Shown here in pieces: positions 10,307 to 17,883 of a stretch of DNA of 64,000 nucleotides; the stretch's first letter is position 1, and every line of letters begins with the position of its first letter. The stretch is from Conchocele bisecta (lineage: Eukaryota > Mollusca > Bivalvia > Lucinida > Thyasiridae), in contig CM055265.1 of assembly GCA_029237695.1 (NCBI GenBank), positions 112,828,773 through 112,892,772 on the forward strand. Direction: 5' to 3'. A program made the translations under genes and the position numbers. A model generated the notes under the pieces. That model made no database searches. It was not told where the DNA came from and saw only the letters and a program-made list of their open reading frames with translations.

Positions 10307-10912
10307 ATGGTATTTAAAACACGGCCTAGAAATAACTGGAGTTCATCGTGTATATATATTAGCGGAAAACCATTCGAATGGTTCGCAAAAGAAGTTACAG
10401 CCGCAAGACGAACAGGTGATGTAGAACCAAATAAGAAACCAGTAGCCGACATAATGAAATTATTAGGAAACTCGTGTTGTGGAAAAATGATAGAGGCAAC
10501 GGAGAGACATTTAAATACGACATATACACAAAACGAAACCTGTGTTGACAAAGCATTAAGATCTGCATTCTTTGACGATTTGGAAGAGATAGGAGATGCG
10601 TACGAAATATCTTCAAGAAAACCCAGGTGTGCGGTAAAGAGACCATTCCATTGTGGAATAGCGGTTTATCAACTAACTAAATTGAGAATTTTGGAATTTT
10701 ACTACGAATTTCTAGACAAATATGTAAAAAGAGAAGACTTTGAATTAATACAGATGGATACAGATAGTATGTATATAGGAGTTAGTGGAAAAACGATAGA
10801 GGTATTGATTAGACCTAACTTACTAGACGGCTTTGAAAAAGAAAAAAAGAAATGGTTGGCTTGGGATAAATGGAGCGAAAGAGAGCCCGGACTTTTTAAA
10901 AATGGAATTTAG
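10307..10912 (+). pseudogene. polB: polB fragment: polymerase motifs B and C
   Basis: It contains KLLGNSCCGK (motif B, K-x3-N-S-x-x-G type) and QMDTDSMYIG (motif C, the metal-binding DTDS). The usual motif-B tyrosine is Cys here. The opening MVFKTRPRN residues are out of frame with the homology, which enters near 10370. It ends at a stop just before a conserved SKCYFVE-like stretch in another frame. Confidence 0.85.
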
Positions 10913-11002
10913 CGGAGATAGGCGATAGCGTTATCTAGTAAGTGTTATTTTGTAGAAAAATTTAATTCTAAAGAATTAATTAATAAAAACTCTGCGAAAG
11001 GA

Positions 11003-11221
11003 ATGTCCAAGAGAACTAACAATTTAAATTGGGATAGATATAAACGAGTACTAAGTGAAACTACAGAAGATGGAAAACACATTATAGATGTAGCACAAAA
11101 TAGAGGAATTAAAATGAAAGACGGCGTTATGAAAACGTACTGTCAACAAAAATTAGGACTCTCGGCATACTACGATAAAAGACGCGTGTTACCAGACGGA
11201 ATACATACAGAACCTCTCTAA
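11003..11221 (+). pseudogene. polB: polB fragment: conserved C-terminus
   Basis: Starts in the conserved KGMSKRTNNL block and ends LGLSAYYDKRRVLPDGIHTE followed by two residues and a stop, the usual end of Polinton polymerases. It converges on the integrase from the other strand, with a motif AATTAAGAAAATTAGCAA (11251-11268) between them. Confidence 0.85.
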
Positions 11222-11365
11222 TGATTTATTTAATTAATAATTTTTGAAAAAATTAAGAAAATTAGCAATCTAAAGACTCTGACGATCCGGGGGTAGCTGG
11301 GTGTCAGAAGGCACCATAAGAAGTTCTTCGCGAACAAACCCTCGAGATGGCCCATCATCCAAATA

Positions 11366-12301
11366 TTAGAGCACGGGCTCATCAGGTTTGGTAATAGATC
11401 GATCTAGATGATATACATTGAGAGACCACACGGGATCAGTCGCGCGGCGGCTGCCACCTTCGAGCTCTCCACGTTGATAGAGGTACCGGACGTCAATATC
11501 CGATGGAAGCCGTTGCTCCTCTAAACCAACGGGTCGCCCGCGCGAGACGGCAGAGGGCTTGCTCGTCACCCTTTTACACTTGATAGCATCTACAGGCTTC
11601 TTACCTATCAATCTGGTCACCTCTCCGTTCAGTGCGGAGACCACGGCGGGCAGTCTGGCCACCCACTCGGTCGATCGCGAATGAGGGTCTACAAGTTCTT
11701 TGGCGTATTGGTGTCCGAACAGTCTCTCAGCCAGGGTTCGATTGAACCGCTCCACGATTCCCTGGTCTCGGTTGATGTTGACGCGGCCGCGTCTGACAGA
11801 AACGTCGTGCTTAGACAATAGATGAGAGACCGCGCCCATGAACTCGCGGCCGGGATCGACCTGGAGAAGATTCGGCCATTTGAGAGGACTCCTCTTATAT
11901 ATTCGGGAAAGAGCCTCGGCCACCTCCTTAGACTCTTTAGTGGCCAACGGCTCAGCCCCCTTATAACGACTCGCTACGTCAACGATTGTCAGTGCGTACT
12001 TGTACGTCTTGCGACCGACGCGATCGTGAGGGAGAAACAGGAGATCCGCTTGGTGAACTTGGTTCGGCACTGGCACGTCGAATTTCGGGCGCGGAATATT
12101 GTGAGGCGCGGGTAAATAGATCTGCCAGATGGCCTGCTTCTTGAGCCATTCCTTGACAGCGTTTTCTGAAACCTTGGTCGCAGCCGCGAGGTTCTTGATG
12201 GCCGCGAGTCCTTTCCAGTAGCCGCGGGGGCTGTAGTACGTGTTCGCCAGCTTGCACGTTAGGCGAACCGATAGTTTGGTATCAAGTTTGCGCGTGTTCA
12301 T
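11366..12301 (-). CDS. int: Retroviral-type DDE integrase, cut short at its C-terminus
   Basis: It joins element ends to host DNA. The start is the ATG at 12301 (MNTRKL), which overlaps the previous gene's stop as ATGA; an upstream in-frame start is less likely. An N-terminal helical region (residues about 1-65) precedes the rve core with D in HQADLLF, D in LQVDPGREF and E in GIVERFNRTL, a D,D-35-E arrangement. The frame stops at 11366-11368 right after DEPVL. Beyond that stop the same frame continues with family-like sequence (GFVREELL) to a second stop at 11270-11272. The annotated product therefore lacks about 32 C-terminal residues. The catalytic triad is complete. Confidence 0.92.
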   Translation of the reverse strand: MNTRKLDTKLSVRLTCKLANTYYSPRGYWKGLAAIKNLAAATKVSENAVKEWLKKQAIWQIYLPAPHNIPRPKFDVPVPNQVHQADLLFLPHDRVGRKTYKYALTIVDVASRYKGAEPLATKESKEVAEALSRIYKRSPLKWPNLLQVDPGREFMGAVSHLLSKHDVSVRRGRVNINRDQGIVERFNRTLAERLFGHQYAKELVDPHSRSTEWVARLPAVVSALNGEVTRLIGKKPVDAIKCKRVTSKPSAVSRGRPVGLEEQRLPSDIDVRYLYQRGELEGGSRRATDPVWSLNVYHLDRSITKPDEPVL

Positions 12302-12642
12302 CGTAATGTGATGTATTCTAATATATCGGACAATCTCCAACATGCCCTCGCCAGATCGTCCGGTAACTGCGTCGTTAATAATAAACCTTTGTTGGAAGTA
12401 CAATTGTGATTGGGGGTTAAGTTCTGAAGGAACTTGGGAAAATCTAATTCATCCAATCCCCCGGGATTGGTGGAGGAATCTAACATCCGCTTTGCCAAAA
12501 GGGTGGCCGCTTTTTCGTCCTCGCGCCACGTCTCGAGAGAATCTCGGGCCAGACGAATCATACTCTTTGCACCAGCTATACGGTGTTTAAGGGCCGTGTA
12601 GCCCACATCGATCATAGCAAAATAAAGTTCGTCAACTGACAT
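12298..12642 (-). CDS. Small conserved-position protein upstream of integrase
   Basis: 114 residues from an ATG at 12642, helical and charged, with an N-terminal block SVDELYFAMIDVGYTALKHR and many Leu/Ala/Arg. No signal peptide or membrane segment is seen. Its stop overlaps the integrase start by an ATGA junction, so the two are probably expressed together. I do not recognise a domain. The position within the minus-strand train suggests a Polinton gene, not a chance frame. Confidence 0.6.
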   Translation of the reverse strand: MSVDELYFAMIDVGYTALKHRIAGAKSMIRLARDSLETWREDEKAATLLAKRMLDSSTNPGGLDELDFPKFLQNLTPNHNCTSNKGLLLTTQLPDDLARACWRLSDILEYITLR

Positions 12643-12708
12643 CGTTCTATATATATATATATTTATAAAAAAAATTATTTAAAATAAGTATTAATTTTGT
12701 AAAAATTA

Positions 12709-13161
12709 TTAATTAATTTGAAATCTCGATTGAATATAGTAGCCGACGAGACCCACCACACCCATTCCCACGACGATGAACGCGATCTCGCGATCTTTTT
12801 GGGGCTCTGACGGTACATAGAAATCTGAAAGTTGGGGCTCGCGATCCAGTCCCAATTTCATTGGATCGAGACTTTTCTGTGGATATGCCAGCGCGTACTC
12901 GCGGTTGGCTTCTTCAACGTTCTGAAAAGTTTGCGTGGCGTGATTTTCGCGGCGAAGCTCTTCTTTGACCCAGTCCAGATGGGCGGTTCGTTTTTTCGAC
13001 CATGCTTCCTTTGCGCTATTGAGTTGTTCTACAGCTAAATCGTGACGCTTGCGCTCCTCATCCACGTTCGAGCTTCTCATTTTCGAGAATATAAAGTTGC
13101 TACCGCTGAACGCCAATGCGTTTACAAGCGCACCACCTACTATTACTGCGATTGAAGCCAT
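12709..13161 (-). CDS. Polinton-conserved protein with terminal membrane segments
   Basis: 150 residues. Hydrophobic at the N-terminus (SIAVIVGGALVNALAFSGSN) and C-terminus (IAFIVVGMGVVGLVGYYI), with a charged helical middle (ERKRHDLAVEQLNSAKEAW) and the motif REPQLSDFYVPSEPQKDRE. I recall this pattern from other animal Polintons; the function is unknown. A bilayer- or capsid-associated role is inferred. It starts one base after the preceding gene ends at 13162. Confidence 0.75.
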   Translation of the reverse strand: MASIAVIVGGALVNALAFSGSNFIFSKMRSSNVDEERKRHDLAVEQLNSAKEAWSKKRTAHLDWVKEELRRENHATQTFQNVEEANREYALAYPQKSLDPMKLGLDREPQLSDFYVPSEPQKDREIAFIVVGMGVVGLVGYYIQSRFQIN

Positions 13162-13302
13162 TTATTTCCATATATTAACGGGTAGAATTCCGGCTTTAAT
13201 TAGATAATCTCGGGTCCAAACTGCGGCCGCTACATCTAAGGTTGCGAGCCCTATGTCTCTCACAGTAAAGTCCAATTTGGGAGCGGACCCTCCTAGGGCC
13301 AT
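13162..13302 (-). CDS. 46-residue Polinton-conserved miniprotein
   Basis: Starts at the ATG at 13302 (MALGGSAPKLDF); an upstream GTG in the same frame is not needed. It has a central amphipathic or hydrophobic helix, IGLATLDVAAAVWTRDYL, and ends KAGILPVNIWK. The pattern LDFTVRDIGLAT...ILP.NI.K looks like a short protein repeatedly found beside the previous gene in Polintons; this is recalled, not tested. It directly abuts the next gene. Confidence 0.7.
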   Translation of the reverse strand: MALGGSAPKLDFTVRDIGLATLDVAAAVWTRDYLIKAGILPVNIWK

Positions 13303-13406
13303 CTTTGATAGTCGAGCATACCGATACTGAAACAATATCACCACGGCGTGATAAACGCATTCACTATCATTTTACCATCTTGTTCAGCCATTGTTGATAA
13401 TTATAA

Positions 13407-14000
13407 TTATTGCATATAAAAGGGATCACGATCAATGTTTAAATGGGGCGCATCCAATCGCGATTGGTGTTTCGTAACTGTTTTTGGATGAATTGATGGG
13501 GGTTGTTTTCTCGATAAGGATTGGTGTAATAGGGGGTATTTCCACACGCACAGGGCACCAACAACTGCCAGACCACCACCAACAACCCAACTCCAATTCG
13601 TGAATTGGGGTTCAATCGGATTCGTCCAACCTCGATTGGGTGTTGAGTGTGCTTCCAATTCGTGAATTGGGGGTGCTGTTGTACTCAACACTGTTGAACC
13701 TGATTGCTCTGTCTTCAGATGTTTTGCTGTCTCCGTCCCCGATTGCAACGACTGTTTAGCCTCTCGAAGCTCGGCGAGTATTTTATCTTGTTTAACTTTT
13801 CGGGTGGCAGCCGCCGCCCTCCCAGCTGCCTGCCTTTTTGGGTTTTTATGTCGTGCAACCCCCAACTCCAATCGCGATTGGGTTGGAGGATCAATCGGAG
13901 TTGGAAGTGCTGCAATCGGGTTCGATTGGGTTGGAGCAATCCCCAACGCTGTTGGAGATTGCTGTTCCGTCACTCTCGCAGGTGTGTCTTGTGTCATCAT
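13407..14000 (-). CDS. Basic, Pro/Thr-rich single-pass membrane protein
   Basis: 197 residues starting MMTQDT. A low-complexity N-terminus rich in PTQSNPI words is followed by a conserved basic helix (residues about 50-80, NPKRQAAGRAAAATRKVKQD), a second low-complexity stretch, one transmembrane helix (about 138-158, WVVGGGLAVVGALCVW) and a short tail. The NPKR...AAG block recalls a recurrent Polinton protein. The DNA carries several CCAAT...ATTGG palindromes that expand the low-complexity parts. Its first 110 bp overlap the preceding gene. Confidence 0.7.
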   Translation of the reverse strand: MMTQDTPARVTEQQSPTALGIAPTQSNPIAALPTPIDPPTQSRLELGVARHKNPKRQAAGRAAAATRKVKQDKILAELREAKQSLQSGTETAKHLKTEQSGSTVLSTTAPPIHELEAHSTPNRGWTNPIEPQFTNWSWVVGGGLAVVGALCVWKYPLLHQSLSRKQPPSIHPKTVTKHQSRLDAPHLNIDRDPFYMQ

Positions 14001-14265
14001 TTATGATATTAATATTAGGGCTTATAGTTCGTGGACATATATGTCCAAATTGACAGTGTTTACCCGTGGTCAACGCGGTTGTCAGCGGAGCTAAGTACAT
14101 TCCAAACTTGTGATAAATTGAGCAGCAGGCTGTTCTAAGAGTGTGACCTATAAAAGGGTCAGTCTCTAGATCGTCAATCAATCCCGCGGTGTTTGGTATA
14201 GGGAGAAGTATACTAACGGCGGTTGCGTACAAATGAATAGCCGCCGATCCAAGAGTTTTTGTCAT
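13891..14265 (-). CDS. Small hydrophobic protein overlapping the next gene
   Basis: 124 residues from an ATG at 14265, 8 nt after the upstream stop. The N-terminal two thirds (TAVSILLPIPNTAGLIDD..., FGMYLAPLTTALTTGKHCQF) are hydrophobic and look structured. The last 40 residues, which overlap the following gene, are low-complexity and may be unimportant. The block LLPIPNTAG...DPFIG...FGMYLAPL seems Polinton-like by recall. Function unknown, probably virion- or membrane-associated. Confidence 0.6.
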   Translation of the reverse strand: MTKTLGSAAIHLYATAVSILLPIPNTAGLIDDLETDPFIGHTLRTACCSIYHKFGMYLAPLTTALTTGKHCQFGHICPRTISPNINIINDDTRHTCESDGTAISNSVGDCSNPIEPDCSTSNSD

Positions 14266-14273
14266 CTCCGCAC

Positions 14274-14588
14274 CTAACCTGATTCGTATCGCGCATACAT
14301 TTTATCGATCTCCGCATCTGACATCTTATCCACCTGAAAAACTGAGAGACGCCTACTGAGATAATGCTCCGATTGTCCCCCAGCAACCAGCGCAGCTAGC
14401 CGCTCTCGTCGCGCCGCATTTTCATTTTCATTCTGAGTCGTTGCACTCAACCCAATACCAACCGCCGTTGGAGTTGGAGTTGATCCCGATTGCTCTGTCG
14501 GAGTTGATGTTTCATTATCTTTCAGGATTTTGGCAGTCGGAGTTGAGGTTTCTTCCATTAGCTGATCGAGAAGGTCGTCGCAGTTCAT
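14274..14588 (-). CDS. Small acidic protein with conserved C-terminal helix
   Basis: 104 residues. A Thr/Pro-rich middle (repeats of STPT) and a C-terminal conserved block, YLSRRLSVFQVDKMSDAEID followed by KMYARYE, recall a short protein found in many Polintons. It is the first gene of the downstream minus-strand train and has the TTTTAAGAAAATTA box 6 nt upstream of its ATG. Function unknown. Confidence 0.7.
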   Translation of the reverse strand: MNCDDLLDQLMEETSTPTAKILKDNETSTPTEQSGSTPTPTAVGIGLSATTQNENENAARRERLAALVAGGQSEHYLSRRLSVFQVDKMSDAEIDKMYARYESG

Positions 14589-14594
14589 TATTGC

Positions 14595-14608
14595 TAATTT
14601 TCTTAAAA
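14595..14608 (-). promoter_or_regulatory. TTTTAAGAAAATTA box upstream of a minus-strand gene
   Basis: Exact copy of the box also found at 16582-16595, 20116-20129 and 22769-22782 (the last in minus orientation), with variants at 11251, 22519 and 22583. Here it ends 6 nt before the start codon at 14588. Confidence 0.6.
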
Positions 14609-14726
14609 TTATAATTTAACCTATTCTAACAAGTTCTCATCGACTTTAAAACAATATTGCCAAGCGCACCACCCGATACTTATGATCACCATTATGCTCG
14701 CAACAAAGCTCGCAGCGGAGCACCAA

Positions 14727-14880
14727 ATTGTTAACATTGTTAACCATTGTTCAGCATTTGTTCAACATTTGTTAAGCATTTGTTCAGCATTGTTCAGCAT
14801 TTGTTCAGCATTGTTCAGCAATTGCTAAGCATTGTTAAGCATTTACTCGGCAATTACTAAACGAGCGTTAAGTAATTGCT
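14727..14880. repeat. Iteron-like array of TTGTTCAGCA words
   Basis: Roughly ten degenerate 11-12-bp units (TTGTTCAGCAT, TTGTTAAGCAT, TTGTTCAACAT) run head to tail in the only sizeable intergenic space of the minus-strand train, just after the ATPase stop. The right half is more diverged. A protein-binding array or replication element is possible; simple slippage is the alternative. Confidence 0.8.
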
Positions 14881-14898
14881 AATTAATTATAAAATTAA

Positions 14899-15603
14899 TT
14901 AATTGATAACTTCGTAAGCAGTTGGTTGATCAGTCTTTAGCATAAGCTTGGCGTGCTTAGTTTCCGAAAGCATCTGTCGAACCTCCAGGCGCTCCTCGCG
15001 CGTTGGGATAACGTCATTCTCTCGAAGACAGTCATCGAATGAGTCTCGGTCCTTGCAGTGAAAGAGGGCGACCCATTTCGTTTGCTCGCGCAGATCCTTG
15101 AGGACGGCGTTGTACTTTTGAGTGGAGATCCATACGCTTTGCCTAGCATGGCGGCCAGAAAATGCGAGCTCCGAGAGCATGTCCTTCTTTTTGGTCATCG
15201 CCGCCTTGGCTGAGCAATCGTCAATCACGTATAGGGTGGGCTCACCCTGGAATCTTTGGTATAAACCACGCAACCAATCGTGAAGTCTGTCGCCGGGGTC
15301 AATAACGTATATCTCAGGGTCGTCCCATATCCACTGGCGCCACTGATAAGTCTCGTTGTGCCGCACAGTGGGACACAGGATCACAATGTGTTGAAAGGCA
15401 CCGCGGTAGGACCCCTCGAGCAAGTCGACGATGAAAACCGTTTTTCCACATCCTGTCTGCCCACATATTATGGCAGAGTGAGCATCACCAATCGTGAATT
15501 GGTATTGATTGCTAATTTTCTTCATTTTTTCAAATTTATTAATTAATAAATCGTTAGATGATTTTTTTATTAAATCAGTAGAGTGCTGAGACGTATCGAC
15601 CAT
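14899..15603 (-). CDS. atpase: Virion DNA-packaging ATPase (FtsK/HerA-like)
   Basis: 234 residues. Walker A is GQTGCGKT (about residues 48-55) and Walker B is LYVIDDCS (about 123-130), each with the usual preceding beta strand. A later block WISTQKYN is a plausible sensor region. Size and motifs fit the packaging ATPases of Polintons and related double jelly-roll viruses, which pump DNA into preformed capsids. The start at 15603 lies inside the end of the capsid gene (29-bp overlap). The frame is intact. Confidence 0.93.
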   Translation of the reverse strand: MVDTSQHSTDLIKKSSNDLLINKFEKMKKISNQYQFTIGDAHSAIICGQTGCGKTVFIVDLLEGSYRGAFQHIVILCPTVRHNETYQWRQWIWDDPEIYVIDPGDRLHDWLRGLYQRFQGEPTLYVIDDCSAKAAMTKKKDMLSELAFSGRHARQSVWISTQKYNAVLKDLREQTKWVALFHCKDRDSFDDCLRENDVIPTREERLEVRQMLSETKHAKLMLKTDQPTAYEVIN

Positions 15604-16555
15604 CTTCGATGTTGAGTTGTGCGTCTATAATTATATATAAGTACACGTTCAATGGCCCATTTCCATCCGCCTCTTTGGTTATCTGGATCGTCACACCCTC
15701 GCTAGCGTTCTCAACTTGGCGTCCGCTGCCGTGTATTTGGTCGTCGTCGCTGGCTCGCATGTCTAGCCATAACGCGTATTTGGTATTCAGGAACTCCACG
15801 AGGGAGACGGCCGAGAGATGCAGGTCTTTGGCAACTGCTGCAACCTCCGGAGAGCGCTTAGACCCGGCAGCAAACTGCTTTCTTACTTCATCCCACTGCT
15901 GGTGTTCGCGAAGACCCGCGCTGTAGAGTTGATTGGGTACTCCCTCTATCGTCACCTCTACCTTCGTGATTTTGGGGTTATAGAATTTGTCAGTTTTTCT
16001 AGCACCGAACGCGAACCGAGCATCCTCGAACAACATCAGTATACCTTTCATCGAGCGGGCGGGTACGTTGACATTAATATTCCACAATGTGTTGCCTTTG
16101 TCTTTCGTCATCTTGCGATGGCGAAGAACTCGGTCGTAAAGTATGGCAACGCGCCCGGCGTACTGGGTTCTGATCAATCGCGCGAGTTCGGGCATCGTGA
16201 CCATGTCGTACTCCAGCGAAACATTATCGATCGTATACGTCGATAACATGTCGGTGGCTATGAGAACTCGGCCGTAGTCGTTGAACCTTAGTTCGTATTC
16301 GAGGCGGTCAGCCAAAGCACTCTGATAGTAGGGCATGTGACTCTCCAGCAACTCAAAGTCGAGCGGGATGTAGAAGCGGTTGCCGTAAGCGCCCGCGACC
16401 ACGTTGTCGCTCGCGTTGTCGATGGGTTGTTCGTAATAACGACACTCTGTCTCACGCCTTTTGCCCCGAGGGGCTCCCGCAGTCTGCGGTATGGATTGAG
16501 TTTGCGACACTATTGACTCGAAGACATAATTTAATGAATCTATATTAATCCCGTA
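15575..16555 (-). CDS. mcp: Major capsid protein (double jelly-roll, hexon-like)
   Basis: About 326 residues with Polinton capsid signatures: FYIPLDFELLESHMPYYQSA, AILYDRVLRHRKMTKDK, NVPARSMKGILMLFE, PKITKVEVTIEGVPNQLYS, LHGSGR-type HGSGRQVENASEGV, and the end IIIDAQLNIEDGRY. Capsomer protein of an icosahedral shell. The frame runs upstream past the divergent promoter to a TTG at 16723, but there is no usable ATG. An ATG at 16527 lies in another frame and stops after five codons. So the N-terminus is uncertain: a small indel near 16510-16525, a non-AUG start, or loss of an N-terminal part are all possible. The coordinate given is approximate. Confidence 0.88.
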   Translation of the reverse strand, partial: YGINIDSLNYVFESIVSQTQSIPQTAGAPRGKRRETECRYYEQPIDNASDNVVAGAYGNRFYIPLDFELLESHMPYYQSALADRLEYELRFNDYGRVLIATDMLSTYTIDNVSLEYDMVTMPELARLIRTQYAGRVAILYDRVLRHRKMTKDKGNTLWNINVNVPARSMKGILMLFEDARFAFGARKTDKFYNPKITKVEVTIEGVPNQLYSAGLREHQQWDEVRKQFAAGSKRSPEVAAVAKDLHLSAVSLVEFLNTKYALWLDMRASDDDQIHGSGRQVENASEGVTIQITKEADGNGPLNVYLYIIIDAQLNIEDGRYVSALY

Positions 16556-16581
16556 TGGTTTTGTCTTTAATACATAATTAA

Positions 16582-16595
16582 TTTTAAGAAAATTA
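16582..16595 (+). promoter_or_regulatory. Shared box between capsid (-) and 16601 gene (+)
   Basis: TTTTAAGAAAATTA ends 5 nt before the ATG at 16601. Its AT-rich surround is nearly symmetrical, so it could also serve the capsid gene on the other strand. Confidence 0.6.
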
Positions 16596-16600
16596 TAAAG

Positions 16601-17883
16601 ATGGATGATTTTAACATGGACAACTACGATCTCACTACGGGCGACCGAGACGATTACCTCGATGGTGATGATGATGATGATAATGACGACACACGCTTGA
16701 TACAGCCTCCAGTTACAATCCAATCACAAACTGGGGAAATAGGTGGCACTACCAACACCATTAGTCTAAGTCAGGAATTAGTCGAGTCCGCTGTAAACGA
16801 CTTCTACAACAATTTGGCAGACAAAGGTATGGTCCCATCTGTCGGCCGCGACTACTCCAAGTTCGAATTGGATCTGCGTGGTAGGTTGCGACTAAAAGCA
16901 TCAAATGTCCCGATCGTCAACACGATGACCGGTAAACCCCTAGCGCTGAGCACCATAGCCGGAAACCAGGGCGGTGGTGAAATCATAAGGAACGAACTCG
17001 GATTCCCAGATTGGAAGAGGGGTAAAACAATTATGCCTACCCGCGCTGTAGAGGCCCTACAGTCTACCGACGAAACGATGGCGAAGACGGCCACCGATAT
17101 AGAAACTGTTAAGCTCAGCGAAAGTCCCTCATGTAGCCACCGACGCTATTCGCACAATGGAGCTCAGCGAAAGTGAGATAGACGAAATACTCAGGACGAT
17201 GAATGATCCACCGTTATCTCTTAGCGAACTCCGGGGACTCGATAAGGCTATGCAAACAGTCAAGGGTGAATTTGTCCATAACCTCGCCAAACTCACTGCG
17301 CTGGATGGACATATCGCGCTAGAAGAAAGGAAACTGGAGGAAGCCCGTGGCGATAGAGAATCTACGGAGCGAATCACTGAACGCCTGCGGTCGTTGCGGG
17401 ATGAAAGAGAAGCTCGCTTGCAGGCTGCATCGACTAACCGTGAGGCTCTCCGCACCCAAATAAGACGGAGGAGACGACACTCGGTGAGCGTCTTCGCACT
17501 CTGTTCAGAGAGCTGGGTGTCACGATAGCAAGCATCCTCGTTGCTATCGGCATGACTATATCGACCATAGTTCTAGCTTTCACTGGTGGTGCGGCGCCAC
17601 CACCCGTGCCAGCACCCACACCACCACCCGCGCCATCCGGCGGAGCCAAGGAGTGGGTAAAAAAACAACTAAAAGCCCTCGCCAGTCTCCTGACTAAATT
17701 AGCCGAAAAGGCGGCTGCCGCACTACCTGGACTGATCGGAAGTATCGTTTCTTACTTCTTACTTGCTATCTATATTATCAAAAACGGCCGGATGGCTAGC
17801 CAAAAATACCTGGGCTCTAATAGTGGCAATCGCCGGTCTCCTACTATTCTTCGCCAGAGAGTTCCTAAAACCAAAGCGTAAAT
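16601..17883 (+). pseudogene. Polinton-conserved protein with coiled coil and hydrophobic tail (frameshifted)
   Basis: About 427 codons of homologous sequence in several frames. The first 175 residues (16601-17125) have an Asp-rich head and the block NTMTGKPLALSTIAGNQGGG. Next, in another frame (about 17157-17455), comes a charged coiled coil (LTALDGHIALEERKLEEARG). From about 17475 there is a hydrophobic helix, a Pro-rich hinge (PPPVPAPTPPPAP), KEWVKKQLKALASL and a second long hydrophobic segment. The final 30 residues are in yet another frame, ending TAA at 17881-17883. Breaks are near 17125, 17460 and 17790. The overall plan matches a long membrane-active-looking Polinton protein I recall; its function is unknown, with virion membrane or core association as a guess. 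Confidence 0.75.

Larger units (their letters stand above)
4764..11221 (+). pseudogene. polB: Protein-primed family B DNA polymerase (pPolB), disrupted
   Basis: Polintons use this enzyme for protein-primed replication. Pieces in order: N-terminal region 4764-5612; FRCLA-motif segment 5596-5762; a 2.3-kb insert 5763-8089; Cys/His segment 8081-8475 (CDNCKQKFTKASNMKRH finger-like); exonuclease domain 8529-9401; ExoIII-like and linker pieces 9403-9998; polymerase motif A (GYDANALYLS, Asp at 9968-9970); motif B (KLLGNSCCGK, about 10459); motif C (MDTDS, 10754-10768); C-terminal piece 11003-11221 ending in DGIHTEPL. The frame is broken near 5600, by the insert, near 8460, by an 89-bp tandem duplication, at 9401, near 9690, 9900, 10020, 10180, 10270 and 10910. 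Catalytic residues survive, but no long product can be made unless some breaks are sequencing errors. Confidence 0.9.

Noticed and set aside
14727..14880. CRISPR-like array
   Set aside because: Units of 11-12 bp without unique spacers, in an animal genome and next to no cas-like gene.
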